Below are positions 12,070 to 22,739 of a DNA stretch of 64,000 bases, one piece after another. How positions within the stretch are numbered: position 1 is the first letter of the stretch; each line of letters starts with the position of its first letter. Both the position numbers and the translations under genes were made by a program. The notes under the pieces were generated by a model, which was not told the DNA's origin, searched no databases, and saw only the letters and a program-made list of their open reading frames with translations. The stretch is taken from positions 124,001 to 188,000 of the forward strand of contig JAURVB010014405.1 of the NCBI GenBank assembly GCA_033002965.1, in the 5' to 3' direction. The stretch is from Piper betle (Eukaryota; Streptophyta; Magnoliopsida; Piperales; Piperaceae).

Positions 12070-13161
12070 ATGATAAAAGTAGAAAACATAGCAAAATAGC
12101 TAGATGTTTTTCTCACAACATTTCCATTATAATAATTTTTTATCTTGTGAGCTGAGTCTGGACTCCATTCCTCACCTGTTCAGTTCTATTCATAATTTTT
12201 AATCACATGTAAAAAATTTCATCAAAATCACTCGTCATTTCCTGCAATAAAATGTCATAACATTCAATTCACACCATTCACAGCAATTCGTCACACAACA
12301 ATATCCATTCCAATCAGCAGGTACATGTGTGCATGGTGCATCGCTATTTCTCTGTAGTCCCGATAACGCTTAATCGTCCAGATTCTCACCTACATATATA
12401 ATAAAAAAACATCAGTAATGAGTATTACTAGTCCAGAAATAACTAATAAACAAAATAGCACATGAGAGGTGACTTTCCTGTTAAATGAACACATCTGTAT
12501 ACTTCTTCATAGAGTCTCATAAGGGTGATAATCAGGAGCCATCAGCCTCGGCTCGAAACATCCCATTCAATCTCATTTCATGCCTTGATAACTTTAAAAC
12601 TATACCTTGCATGGGAAAATCAATTTGTTTTCCGTCAGTTCTCGACATCCTCATATTACTCACGACCCTACGCACAAAGGTCGAGTACTTTCAGGCATGC
12701 GCCTTTTGTACTCTTTGAAACCGCAAGTCTAGGCATGCATTGTGTTGTAATATCCATAATCCTCTATACTTCTCTGAGTTTGAGGAATTCAAAGGCGGAG
12801 TTGTCAGGATCCCTCTGGAATGAAATGACCCGCTCACCATTCCAGAGCCTGTTTTGACTAGCACACACCTGCTTGCGCAGTGCGATTGTCAACTTTTCCT
12901 TGTCTCCTATCTCAGTGGAAAACTAGAGAAAACAACATGTACATAGGTCTGGGTAAGGATTGTAATATAAGAGGCTCAAAGGCATCGTGATTTGGATTTG
13001 AGTTTTCAAAAATAAACTCGAGGGATCTCAACCTTGAGGGTTATTGATCAGAAAATTTATAAGACTAAATGGCCCGTGTGGAGTGCGATACGATAAATCC
13101 ACCATTCAAGACGTCTATACGTTCGCTTACTTATTAAAAATAAATTATGATAGAGTAGAGG

Positions 13162-14346
13162 TGTAACAACCCACCCGTTTGAGCCACGAGCCAAGTGTTA
13201 CTATATGAAACTGTCTCATAAATTAATTTTCTATTAATTTTCAAGATTTTAAATAATCCATAACAATAAATTTAATATACAAATGTTCGGAATAATCTAA
13301 GCCCCATGAACCGAACCAAAATCCCCCTGCCATTCAAACAATCTAGAAAAAAGAATTGTCCAATAACAGAGTCCTCTAGCTGTCCCGACTCTACCCATCC
13401 TTCTATGCTCATGCTTACAGAGGCAATTCCGCATTAGTGATAAAAATACTAAGTCATATAATTACAAGAAATAATTAATACATTCCACAACATCATTAAT
13501 TGCATCTTTTAGTGATTATGAGTCTATGCTGAGCTCTTAATATGCTGGGAGGGTGGCCACCCATCCAGCTACAATCCCATGCATGGGCACACACGCTATG
13601 TGGCCCTCAGCCTGTAATTACCAATATTTGCCATTGACTCACCCTCTCGGTATCACAAGTGCATAATGAGCTGTCTTGTGCCACTGCGCCCTGTCACCCC
13701 TTTCGGCATAGAGGCAGGTATTTAAAGGTATCAGGACTCCCACATAGTAATTTTTAAGGGCGCTGCCCCGTGTCGGGACTCCTACATAATAATTTTTAAG
13801 GGTGCTACCCTGTGTCGGGACTCAAACATAGGAATACAAAACATATCGAGTAATTATACGGGCCTAGAATTGTAATGAGAAACCCGCAACTATGACACAC
13901 GATCCTAAAGCCTTCCCTTTGTGAGTCGAATGTGCTCACAAACTATCCAGAAAATATTTCATTTAACATCAACAAAACTCTCATTTATATAGAAGAATAT
14001 GTATGGAATTTAAAAAGTCACTATATTAAACTTTATTAATATGTGTGGAATTCAAGAAGTCACTATATTAAATTTTATAAAAAGAACGTAATCGCTCATA
14101 ATTATATCAATTTGTGTGATAACAAAAAGTCAAAAAAATTGACTAGTGAATTAATGCAAATGGTCCCAATCCCAAAAATTTAATAAATAAAATGTATTTA
14201 AAACTATTGTACTTGTACTCTAAAGGTTATAATTGATAATTTATCATATTGATTTTTAAGAATTAATTTAATTAAATATTTTGATGGTTCATTCTAAGAT
14301 TTACAAAACCCTAAAAATAACCTAATTATTTTTTTGGGGTTTTACA
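13162..14346. mobile_element. Solo LTR with 5-bp target duplication
   Basis: The segment begins TGTAACAACCC and ends GGGGTTTTACA, giving TG...CA termini with a TGTAA-type inverted end. It is flanked on both sides by the exact target duplication AGAGG (13157-13161 and 14347-14351). Flanking DNA on the two sides joins into continuous gypsy LTR when compared with 6030-6110. No coding domain is inside, so it is a solo LTR or LTR-sized non-autonomous element. It contains a copia-LTR-like stretch at 13910-14160. Confidence 0.88.
13910..14160 (-). repeat. Fragment related to the copia LTR, with internal duplication
   Basis: About 240 bases align with 3225-3440 of the copia LTR (shared strings include TTTAACATCAAC and TATATAGAAGAATATG). 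A stretch of about 43 bases (GGAATT..AAGTCACTATATTAAA) occurs twice in tandem near 14005-14085. Both ends of the copia LTR are missing. Either a fragment inserted or the two LTR families share this module. Confidence 0.6.
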
Positions 14347-15937
14347 AGAGGAGTTAAATCAGATGCGAATCCTAAATGGATCTGGTAGAAGCTCCAATCG
14401 TGTCTACGCACTAAAGCGGCGAGCTCTTACTCTGTACCTATACATCAAAACTAAAAACTAACGCCTGCTATGATGCATTCACACATCATATATCACACTA
14501 ACATCAAGGTACTCGTAACATCAAGTCACACACATCAATCCATATCAAAATTTTCTAGGCTACGATTCATTTAATTACCAATACATGCTTAATTTACTAA
14601 ATTAGTTCCTTAGAATTTATTTTAATACAATTTTAATTACGTAAATTTATTTTTATTTGCAATAAAAATATTTATCACATCAATTAATTAAATCCCAGCA
14701 AATTGTGCTAATAATTATCATTTTTTATGTAATTAGGTCAGAGTTAATCATACATTGCGTTGTTGGCAATCGGTGATTACTAGAGCTTTTTGCTCTGTTC
14801 TCGACTTGAATTCGGCACCTGGTGGCGTCTGAAGTTTGATCGGGTTCAGCTGGACAAATTTGGCAAAAATCTTGCAATTTTTAACAAATTTTAGCAAGCC
14901 AGTAATCCGATTATTTTGGGCAGTTTTTTGGCAGTTTCTAGCGATTTTCCTGTGGTTTTTTGGTAGTTTTTCGGCAAATTTTCAGGCGAGGCGATCGAGG
15001 CTATGGGTTGGCACCAGCTCGGCGAGTTCAACTCAACTATGGTGGTGGTGAGGGTGGCAATAGCGGCCATGATTGTCGGCAGCAGCGGCAAGTCGGCCGA
15101 GGTGAATTGGCTTGTTCGATCTGTATTTGGCTGGCCTCGGCGACGGCCCTCAATGTGAGGGAAAGGGTCTGGGTTTGAAGGGGAAGGTGCAGCTGCACAA
15201 CAGCTGAGCGGTGAGGCCAATGGTGAAATGGCGTCGATGATAGTGGTGCGATTGCATAGTGTTGGGGGTGTGTGGAGGTTGGTGGTGGCTAGAAAGTGGG
15301 GCAAAGGCTCAAACGCTACTTGACAAAGGTCGGCGCCATTGATCGGTGATGGTGTAGCTGCAAGAGGAGGCGTTGGTGGCGTGAATCGGGGCGGCGGTCG
15401 GTGGAGAGGGAGAAAATGTTAGGGTGAGGTTTTGGGTGGCAATTTTGTTATTAAAAGGTGACTCGACTCTGACTCGAATAAAAAAAAAACTAATTTTTAA
15501 TAAATTCAAAAAAATAAAAAATACGTAAAAATCCCATAAAATATAATAAACTCAATAATATCAAAATGATATTTATATAACTAATAACGTACCCAAACTG
15601 CTATATAACGCGTCATAATGTGTCATTCGACTTAAAAATAATTCTACGCATCCTAATGAGTTGTTTTGCTTAAAAATAATTCTACATGTCCTAAAGCGTT
15701 ATTCGACCAAAAAATATATAAAAAATAATTGCATACTATCACATATTCTGATAACTTATTTTTCATTATTTTTTAAACATTATTATTATATACTTGGCTA
15801 TAGTTGACCACCATCGCTCATAACGTAAGGCTGGCCTTGGCTTAGCACGCAAGTCATACAGCTGACTTGACTCGAACCAACAGTTAAACCAACTAATTTG
15901 CTAATATAAAACTCTGACTCAAGTTACAAGCTTTACA

Positions 15938-16826
15938 ATAAGAAAACTGGAAGCATAGATATATAATACTAGATCACGAACTAATAAAGGCAAAGAAAAC
16001 TCTAACATAAATCAAGGGAAATTTTTGAAAAAAGGTGTTGTGATGCAAAATTTATGATTCGCAGGGACAATTAACTAATTATTTATATCTATGATTTGAA
16101 GTGGAATAAATTTAAAAACGAGAATCTTACCCACAATTTTGGGTCGCGCTTTTCCTTTAAACTCGTCAAAAGAAGCGGAATGCCCAAGATATATTTAATA
16201 CTTATTAATAATATATATAAATAATATACAAAAATAATTTTAAAATTATTATGATATTATTTTTAAAGAAAAAATAAATATTATTTATATTTAACAAAAA
16301 TATAGTTATACACAAATATATATTTCAATAACTTAATGGAATTTATTTTTAAAATTTTTTAATTTGATTAGAATCAAACTCTAGGTTTTTTTAATAATAA
16401 ATAAAAATATGTGAATAAACATATAAAAATGTTAAAAATACAAATTAAGTGTATATTGTTAAGTAAGAAAATTTAATTTGATTATATACTTTCAAATATA
16501 TTAATATTGTCATTTACTAATTTAGGTAGAATTATAATCCAATACTAACCTGATAATAAATAATAATAATTATAATTTTTAATCAAATACGTATTAAGGG
16601 GTTTATAAAATTATCGTAGGACTAGAATCAACTACGACATAAGAAAAACTGAAAGGCAATAGAAGTGAAGAAATACCTAACACTTTAATGTAAGGTGGTA
16701 GATCGGTACAGATGATTTGATTTAAATGATTAATAAAAGTCCACATTATTACATTGATATATGCTTACAAATTATTATCTACACATTAATGTCTACTTCT
16801 TAATAGTTGATGTGCAATATATATAT
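15938..16826. other. AT-rich intergenic DNA
   Basis: Very AT-rich with no ORF of substance and no recognised repeat ends. I see nothing functional here. Confidence 0.5.
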
Positions 16827-17396
16827 GGGGTTGGGTAACTTGAGGGCGACCCCTGGAAATTTTTCCTGGGGTCGCCCCAAATCTGGACCGTCCGATCATA
16901 AGGACGGTCCAGATCTCTTCTTTTCAAAACCCTAACCCCTCCCCCTCTCATGTCGCCGCCACCGCCGGGCCGCTGTCGCCGCCGCCGCGCGACCCGCCCT
17001 CGCCGCCACCATCGCTCGCCGTCGCCACCGTCGCTCGCCGCCGTCCGCGGGCGTGGGCGCGGCAAGGAAGAACGGCGGCGGCGCGTCGGGCCCGTTGTCG
17101 CCGCGTTGCCGCGCGACCCCGCCCCCGCCGCCGCTGTCGCCGCGCCCACGCCCGCGGACGGGGGCGCTAGGGACCCTCGCGTCCCCGTCCGCGGGCGTGG
17201 GCGCGGCGACGGCGGCGGCAGGGGCGGGGTCGCGCGGCGACGGTGGCGACGAGCGGCCCGGCAGCGGCGGCGCATGGGAGGAGGGTAGGGGTTAGGGTTT
17301 TGAGAAGAAGAGATCTAGACCGTCCTTATGATCGGACGGTCCAGATTTGGGGCGACCCCAGGAAAATTTCCTAGGGTCGCCCCCAGGATACCCAAC

Positions 17397-17399
<3 letters not shown>
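16827..17399. mobile_element. GC-rich foldback element 1 in a (TA)n tract
   Basis: A 573-bp element with long terminal inverted repeats of about 115 bp, starting GGGGTTGGGTA and ending in its complement TACCCAACCCC. Each arm contains its own small palindrome (GACCGTCC, eight-base loop, GGACGGTC). The centre is extremely GC-rich and holds another inverted repeat around GCCCACGCCCGCGGACG. Flanks are TATATATAT on both sides, compatible with the 9-bp duplication of Mutator-like elements, but the sites lie in TA repeat so this is not proof. ORFs inside (Arg/Pro/Gly-rich on both strands) are composition artefacts. Confidence 0.85.

Positions 17400-17434
<35 letters not shown>
17400..17434. repeat. 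(TA)n microsatellite flanking foldback element 1
   Basis: Pure alternating TA immediately beside the terminal repeat; a shorter TA stretch lies on the other side (16817-16826). Confidence 0.95.
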
Positions 17435-17436
<2 letters not shown>

Positions 17437-17539
17437 CCAACTAGGAAGAACACATTTCAAAAAATAAAACTATGAAGACGTGAATTGAGTTCATTTTCTA
17501 TAAACATATTGTTCTGACGGGGGCAATCTCAAACATGCA

Positions 17540-18040
17540 TACTTACTGGGCGCAGCCGCGCTGAGCCGAGCTGAGCTCGAATTTGAGTTGAGCTAGGCTC
17601 TGCTCTCTAACCTTAAAACAAAGTTGAGCAGAGCCGGCCCGTTCTTGGGGCTCTGGAGCCAAATCTGGCTCGGCGGCTCGATTCCGAGCTTCAGCTTGAG
17701 CTCCTTGTTGGGCTCTCCTGAGAGCCCAACCGAGTTCGATGTTGGGGTTGTGCTCCCTACAGATAAGAAAGCCAGTTGGACTCCTTAAAAAAAAATTTTT
17801 TCTTTGGGCGAGAGCCCATCTGGGCTTTTTGGATTCTCAAGAGAGCCCAAGGAGTCCATTTGCGCCTTAGCAATCCTAATACTGGAGCAGGTTAGAGCTT
17901 GGCTTGACGTGGCCGAGCCAACGAGCTGAGCCCTTTTACGAGCCGAACTTGGCCCGACTTGCCTAAAATATAAGCATGGACGAGCCGTACCCTTGCTCGG
18001 CTTGGCTTGAGCCAAATTCGAGGCAAGTAGGCTGGTCTAT
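17540..18040. repeat. GAGCC/GAGCT-rich repeat, unclassified
   Basis: The stretch is full of GAGCC, GAGCT and GGGCTC words, including the palindrome GGGCTCTCCTGAGAGCCC near 17710. This type of sequence is common in non-autonomous hAT-like repeats of plants, but I cannot define termini or a target duplication. Short minus-strand ORFs here are not credible. Confidence 0.35.
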
Positions 18041-18350
18041 CACTCCTCATGCTACACGTGTTAACAGAACAATTAACCATTGTCATTTTGTTTCCCCACT
18101 ACGACGCGTCAATTCTATCGTATGAAGAGTCGGTTCCTAATAGAGCTCTTAAACCGACCAATTTAAAGAATATGTGAATTGCGTTCATTTAGTCTTGCAC
18201 CTACACCAATACACAAATAATTAATGTTTGGACGGAGCAAATTTCAAAACACATACATGTAAACTACATGTGTTTGCAAAATAATTATCTATTAAGACTT
18301 CATTTCATTAATAACTCAACTACCCTCATGACTAATCACGGATTCCAATC

Positions 18351-18744
18351 ATAGTTTAAAAACTCGTCACTCGGACTTGATTTGTCAGGCAATAGAGTTG
18401 AGTCGATTCGGAGTTGACTCTAAACTGACTAAGAGTTATTTATAATAATTTTTCAACCCAACAAGCTGAAAGATATATCATATTACGAACATATTGTTCT
18501 CTTTGAAATTTGAAATTGACAAATATATTATTAATGTTACTTTAAAATATTAATTTAAGTTAACTAAAATGAAAATAATTTATTTTTATAATATTTTTTA
18601 CTTGACTCGTGAGAGAATTAGAGAGACTTGGAAAATCAATCGTAAATCTATCCATGATGAGTCATTTATAGAATTTGACTTAAGAAGTCATACAATGGAG
18701 TCGACTTGGAGAATTTGTAGAGTCAAAAGGAGTTTTAAAATTAT
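18351..18744 (+). mobile_element. MITE family A, copy 1
   Basis: Starts ATAGTTTAAAAACTC and ends in a variant of the complement (GAGTTTTAAAATTAT). The AT-rich interior with GAGTCG/GACTC words matches copy 2 at 37641-38003 on the other strand (for example ACTCATTTATAGA-type blocks and a shared ATATTAATTTA block). It has no coding capacity. Superfamily is not determined. Confidence 0.65.
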
Positions 18745-20840
18745 AATTCTAATTTATAAAAAGTCGAATCCCATTTGAATTCTTAAAACATGTGGAAGAA
18801 TATGCGAATCAAGTTCACTTAATCCACCTATGTGCGCAAAATCTTTTCCATAGGATAATCCATAATCACTTATATACATGTGACAATTTCATTTGAAAAC
18901 CATTTATACCACTTCATTTCAATAACTCCACCCTTTTTTCACTTATATGCATGTGATGACTATTTTACATACTATCGTACCATCCAATCTTCTCCTTTAT
19001 AAATCATACTATCTTCAAATCCGATATAATTTAAGCCCCGGTACCATTTTAGGTTATATTCAAAATTTTTTATTTAAAATTTTCACAAAATTGATTTTTT
19101 TGTTAAAAATCATTGTATTTTAACTGGCATTCAATTGTGTTGATAATAAAATACATTTATAATGCCTAATAAAATATTTTATTTATAATTTAAAATTTCA
19201 TTGATCCAAGATTAACTCGTCTGAAATGATAAAAGTGGTAAAATTGAACTCAATGTTTTTATTTTAAAATGGCAGTGGCAGAAAAGCTCTGATTATCTTT
19301 TACTATTTACGATTTTATTTGAAGGTAATATTTTTGGAATTAAAAATATTGATATGTTAAGCAATATAAAGTAAAAATAGTATTACATTGTTTAATTAAA
19401 AATTTTATATTATTATATCTTTTAAAAATTAATGTAACATAAATATATGATCTAAATAATACCAAATTTGTAATCTTGACAAGGACTTTGTACTTCATAA
19501 GAAATGTGTGGTTCAAATCAAAATTTACCAAAATAATCCGTTGTAGCAAACAATAAAAATTATGTAAATGGTACGGTAATGATTAATTGTACAAAATTTT
19601 TATAAATAATTATAATAAATGCATTCAACAGTAATGACAACGGTGCTTGCAACTTTAATTGTAATCTCCCTTATTTATGTTTATCAATAATAAATATTTA
19701 ATTCCTCGTACTTACAACGATCTCGCCACCCTTATATATGGGGTTTGACCCCTCAGGTGACCCTTGCCGACTCGGGCGTAACTGCAAACCACCTAAAACA
19801 CTATATACGGTGAGAATGACGTCCACTTTGCTCCACTTTCTTCCCTTGTTTGGTGTACAAAAGTGATCCAACAAAATTAGTCCCATAAGCAAATATCCAG
19901 TTGCCCATATACCAGCTATGATTGTGGTTAACGCTCCTAATTTTGTCTAGAATCACGGGAAAGGGATGTTAAAAAGTCCATTTTTTTTCAAGGTAAAGGG
20001 TAGTAATTAGTATGCCTCAGTCCATGGGTTTTAAACCTACGTTTATATACATAACCCATCGTCTATGTCGTAGAGACGTTTTTAAATACATAACCCATCA
20101 CATGTATCAGTCCCATCTGCCCGGCCATGGGGAGCCAAGATTTAGGTGCCCTAGGGCAGGCGGCCAGAACTTGGCCACCCCTATCTAGCCGCCCAAGGCC
20201 AAGGGTGGTCAGATGTTTGGCGACCGGATGTGGTCACCACGGCCCTCCAATTTCTTTCATCGGGTAAGGTGGAGACTAAAGATCTTGGCCTTGGATGCCT
20301 AGCCTCATATTTTTTTATATTTTTTAAAATTTTGATGAATTCTTTTTATTTATTAAAGTGAGACTATTTTAGACAATTCAAAATCTTTTCCTACTTTTTG
20401 TTAATTAGATCTGGTTTTCTCAATCCATAATATTAAAAAATTTCCTCCCTTTTTTGTGCTAGAAAATACTTTAAAAATATAAAAATAAAATGTCGTTGGA
20501 GCATTTCTCTTTTTCAATTATTCTCGAGCCCATACTCCACTATCACCCACCTCCCTCGCGTGGTTTCTTCCAATTTAATTTAATTTTGTTTGTAGAAGTG
20601 ACGTTTTCGTAATGCCCAAAGTCTGTGTGCACCCTAAGCAAGGACATTCTGGTTCGTCTAGATAAAAATTTATGGCTGAAATGAAGAGTAAGTTTCTGTT
20701 TACCAACTCTAACGGAATGCATATTACTAAATGAGATTGCTTAGTATATATTAAACAATCAACGACTGACTTAAATATGTAAATGTAGTTATCATCTAAA
20801 TCACATGGCTATATTCTTTTTATTATTTATACAAAATTAT
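18745..20840. other. AT-rich intergenic DNA with no gene
   Basis: Only short ORFs with no recognisable family. Near 20045-20110 a short block (ACATAACCCATC) is repeated twice. A weakly GC-rich part at 20110-20310 contains the word GGCCACC and its variants. No termini seen. Confidence 0.45.
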
Positions 20841-21378
20841 CACCGGTAGAAAAAGGGTTATTAGCGACCGGACATAAGGGTCGGTGCGGACGTCCGAATT
20901 ATCGAGTTTGACCAAAGTCCAAAACATGTCTGACTAGATTTGACCGAATTAAAAAAAACCAAACATGAACATTCTTTTGTCTAACCGAACGACCGACCGA
21001 GTGTCCGATATTTTATATCAATAACATAATACCTTCAATATTTTTGAGGTCAATATTATATTCTATGAAAATTTCAAAGCATAATATATAGTAAAATTAA
21101 TTAAGTTTATACATAAAATTGATATTTAATATTTAAAATAACCAAAAATGACTTACATATAAAAAAGATAAAGCCACTCTTATTCATATCTCAATGAGAG
21201 TGTTTTAACATATTCCCCAAGCATCTTGTTAAGCACAAACAAATAATATCGGATTCAACCATCCACACGCACGAGTAAACATTCATATGAAAACAATAAA
21301 AAATCCCCAATTTCCCCCCAATAGCAAAGAACATTAAAAAGATACAATTTTTCACATTCCTGAAGCAAAATAGCATGC

Positions 21379-21740
21379 ATCAAGAGCAAATTTGAGTAAT
21401 CCACATGGTCCTGGACCTCCACTGGGTATGGGGTTCTGCTGATCCTTCCAACCCCTCCAAAAATGTCACCAAGTACCTCACCAGCAAGCAGAGCCCAAAC
21501 AACACAAGTCGCACGGCCACGATCGGGAGGCATAAGATGATCTTGAGGAAAATCCATACCATCTTGGCCCACTTGTAGATCCCTTCGATGTTGGGCGTGT
21601 AGTTATGGAAGTTGTCGACGGGGGTGGATGGGGGGAGGGAGAGCGAAGTGGCGCCGAGGAAGGCGAAGGGGTTGTCGGGGTGGTGGTGGTGGGGAGGGTC
21701 GGAGGAGCCAGTGAGCTCAAAGCCGACATTGATGATGGCA
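21379..21740 (-). pseudogene. LPEAT-type lysophospholipid acyltransferase gene fragment
   Basis: In one minus-strand frame the DNA gives DNPFAFLGA, then YTPNIEGIYKWAK, LCLPIVAVRLVLFGLCLLV and QWRSRTMWITQICS before a stop. The order and wording fit the N-terminal part of plant LPEAT2-like lysophospholipid acyltransferases: an NPFAFLGA box, TPxIxGxYEW, a hydrophobic membrane segment, then WRxRxMWITRIC. The acyltransferase catalytic motifs, which come later in the protein, are absent. The fragment lies within the CACTA borders, next to a GC-rich imperfect repeat (about 21830-22050). It is therefore a transposon-captured or carried piece. Without database search, identity rests on recalled family motifs. 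Confidence 0.7.
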
Positions 21741-21829
21741 TCGCCAGGGCGAGGAGAGGGGAGTAGGGGGCGGCGAGGTCGGTGGTGCTGGAGTGATCAA
21801 TGGTCATCGGTGGTGACGAGGTTTTCCCC

Positions 21830-22060
21830 TAGTACGGCGGAAAAGGGGTCCATAGGCGATGCACAAGGCGGTGGAGGGTGCACGCAGGCAGCGGTTGAGG
21901 GGTTATGCAGGTAGCGACTAGGGTGGCGAAGGGGGAGTTTGCAGGCAGCGCATAGGGTGGCGAAGGGGGTCTGTAGGCGGCGACAGAGAGGATACGCAAG
22001 CAGCATGCAGGCGGAGGAGGGAGTCCTCAGGTGACGGTGGAGCGGGTGAGGGGCTCTGAG
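21830..22060. repeat. GC-rich imperfect tandem repeat
   Basis: Words like GCAGGCAGCG, GGTGGCGAAGGGGG and GCAGGCGGAGG recur several times, with a unit near 45 bases in the middle. ORFs across it on both strands are by-products of the repeat. Confidence 0.5.
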
Positions 22061-22739
22061 AACAATACTCATTAGGGTAAGATTTTGATTTTGGACTGTC
22101 CAAGAACACTGCTTGGGCCCGACGGACAACTCGGACAATGACTTGGTCGGACAAGTTTTGTTCGATGAAATTTCAGACAAACACGGACAATAGCTCATTC
22201 GACATCCGTTTGGCCGATGCCCACCCCTACCCCTAAATCCTATCATTAATACAATTTGTGACCCAATGTGTGACCAGAAAATCCAGTCTCAAAAGCTAGA
22301 ATTGCTCATGAGTTTTGTCCTGGAAAAGTTTCCGGTCACAAATTTTGAGACCGGAACACACCAACGCTATACGGTTTTAAATTTTGCTACCGTTATTGCA
22401 GTTGCAAATGCGGTCACCTAATTATTTACAACAGGATTTGCGATCGCAAAACCTATCACTAATTTGGTTGGAAAATGGATGGTCGGTCGCCAATCAGGTC
22501 TCAATGCAAGCGCAAACAGTTTCAAATTTGTTGCAAATATATAAAAAAACCAAAAAATCTATTTTTATTTTTTAATTACCTCTTAAACATAATAAATTTA
22601 ATTTTAGCAAAAAAATAAAAACCACATGACCAATCAAAAAATCATAAATTGGACCTAAATTAAATAAGAATTATTTATCAAACACACCAATATGTTAAAC
22701 ATAATGAATACATGTCAAATACATCAATGAGATGGATCC

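Larger units (their letters stand above)
4627..15937 (-). mobile_element. Ty3-gypsy chromovirus (Tekay/Del-like), decayed, with nested solo LTR
   Basis: Two related long terminal repeats (4627-7308 and 11714-15937) flank an internal region with PBS, gag, protease, RT, RNase H, integrase and a chromodomain-like tail on the minus strand. Both LTRs begin TGTAACAC and end TTTACA. The chromodomain tail and long LTRs point to the Tekay/Del lineage. The 5' LTR is longer because a solo LTR is inserted in it, a TA tract has expanded, and a GC-rich stretch at about 14980-15440 is longer than its counterpart at 6630-6870. Five-base flanks AAGAG and ATAAG are not identical, so the target duplication is decayed or the ends are off by a few bases. 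Confidence 0.92.
11714..15937 (-). repeat. 5' LTR of the gypsy element, interrupted by a solo LTR
   Basis: Starts TGTAACACCCCGTTC and ends GCTTTACA. Homology to the 3' LTR runs to 13156, stops at the nested insertion, and resumes at 14347. Without the insertion the repeat is about 3.0 kb against 2.7 kb for the other LTR. ORFs at 14836-15509 are in a GC-rich part of the repeat and match nothing recognisable. Confidence 0.9.
20870..22236. mobile_element. Possible nested element carrying the LPEAT fragment
   Basis: The two borders look like diverged inverted repeats: TAAGGGTCGGTGCGGACG on the left and, on the complement of the right, TAGGGGTGGGCATCGGCC, followed by GGATGTCGAATGAG against GGACGTCCGAATTATC. 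Plant hAT elements often open TAGGGGTG. No 8-bp target duplication can be confirmed, so borders and class are tentative. Confidence 0.3.

Noticed and set aside
14836..15509. ORFs on both strands in the GC-rich part of the gypsy 5' LTR
   Set aside because: Located inside an LTR, not conserved in the other LTR copy, no domain.
4622..15942. Exact 5-bp target duplication for the gypsy element
   Set aside because: Flanks AAGAG and ATAAG are not identical; I do not claim one.
16793..17295. Long Arg/Pro/Ala/Gly-rich ORFs on both strands (up to 160 codons)
   Set aside because: They lie wholly in the GC-rich foldback element, overlap in several frames on both strands, and follow base composition, not protein signal.
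22384..22575. 63-codon plus ORF near the CACTA left part
   Set aside because: Falls in subterminal repeat DNA with GCGATCGC-like words; no domain.
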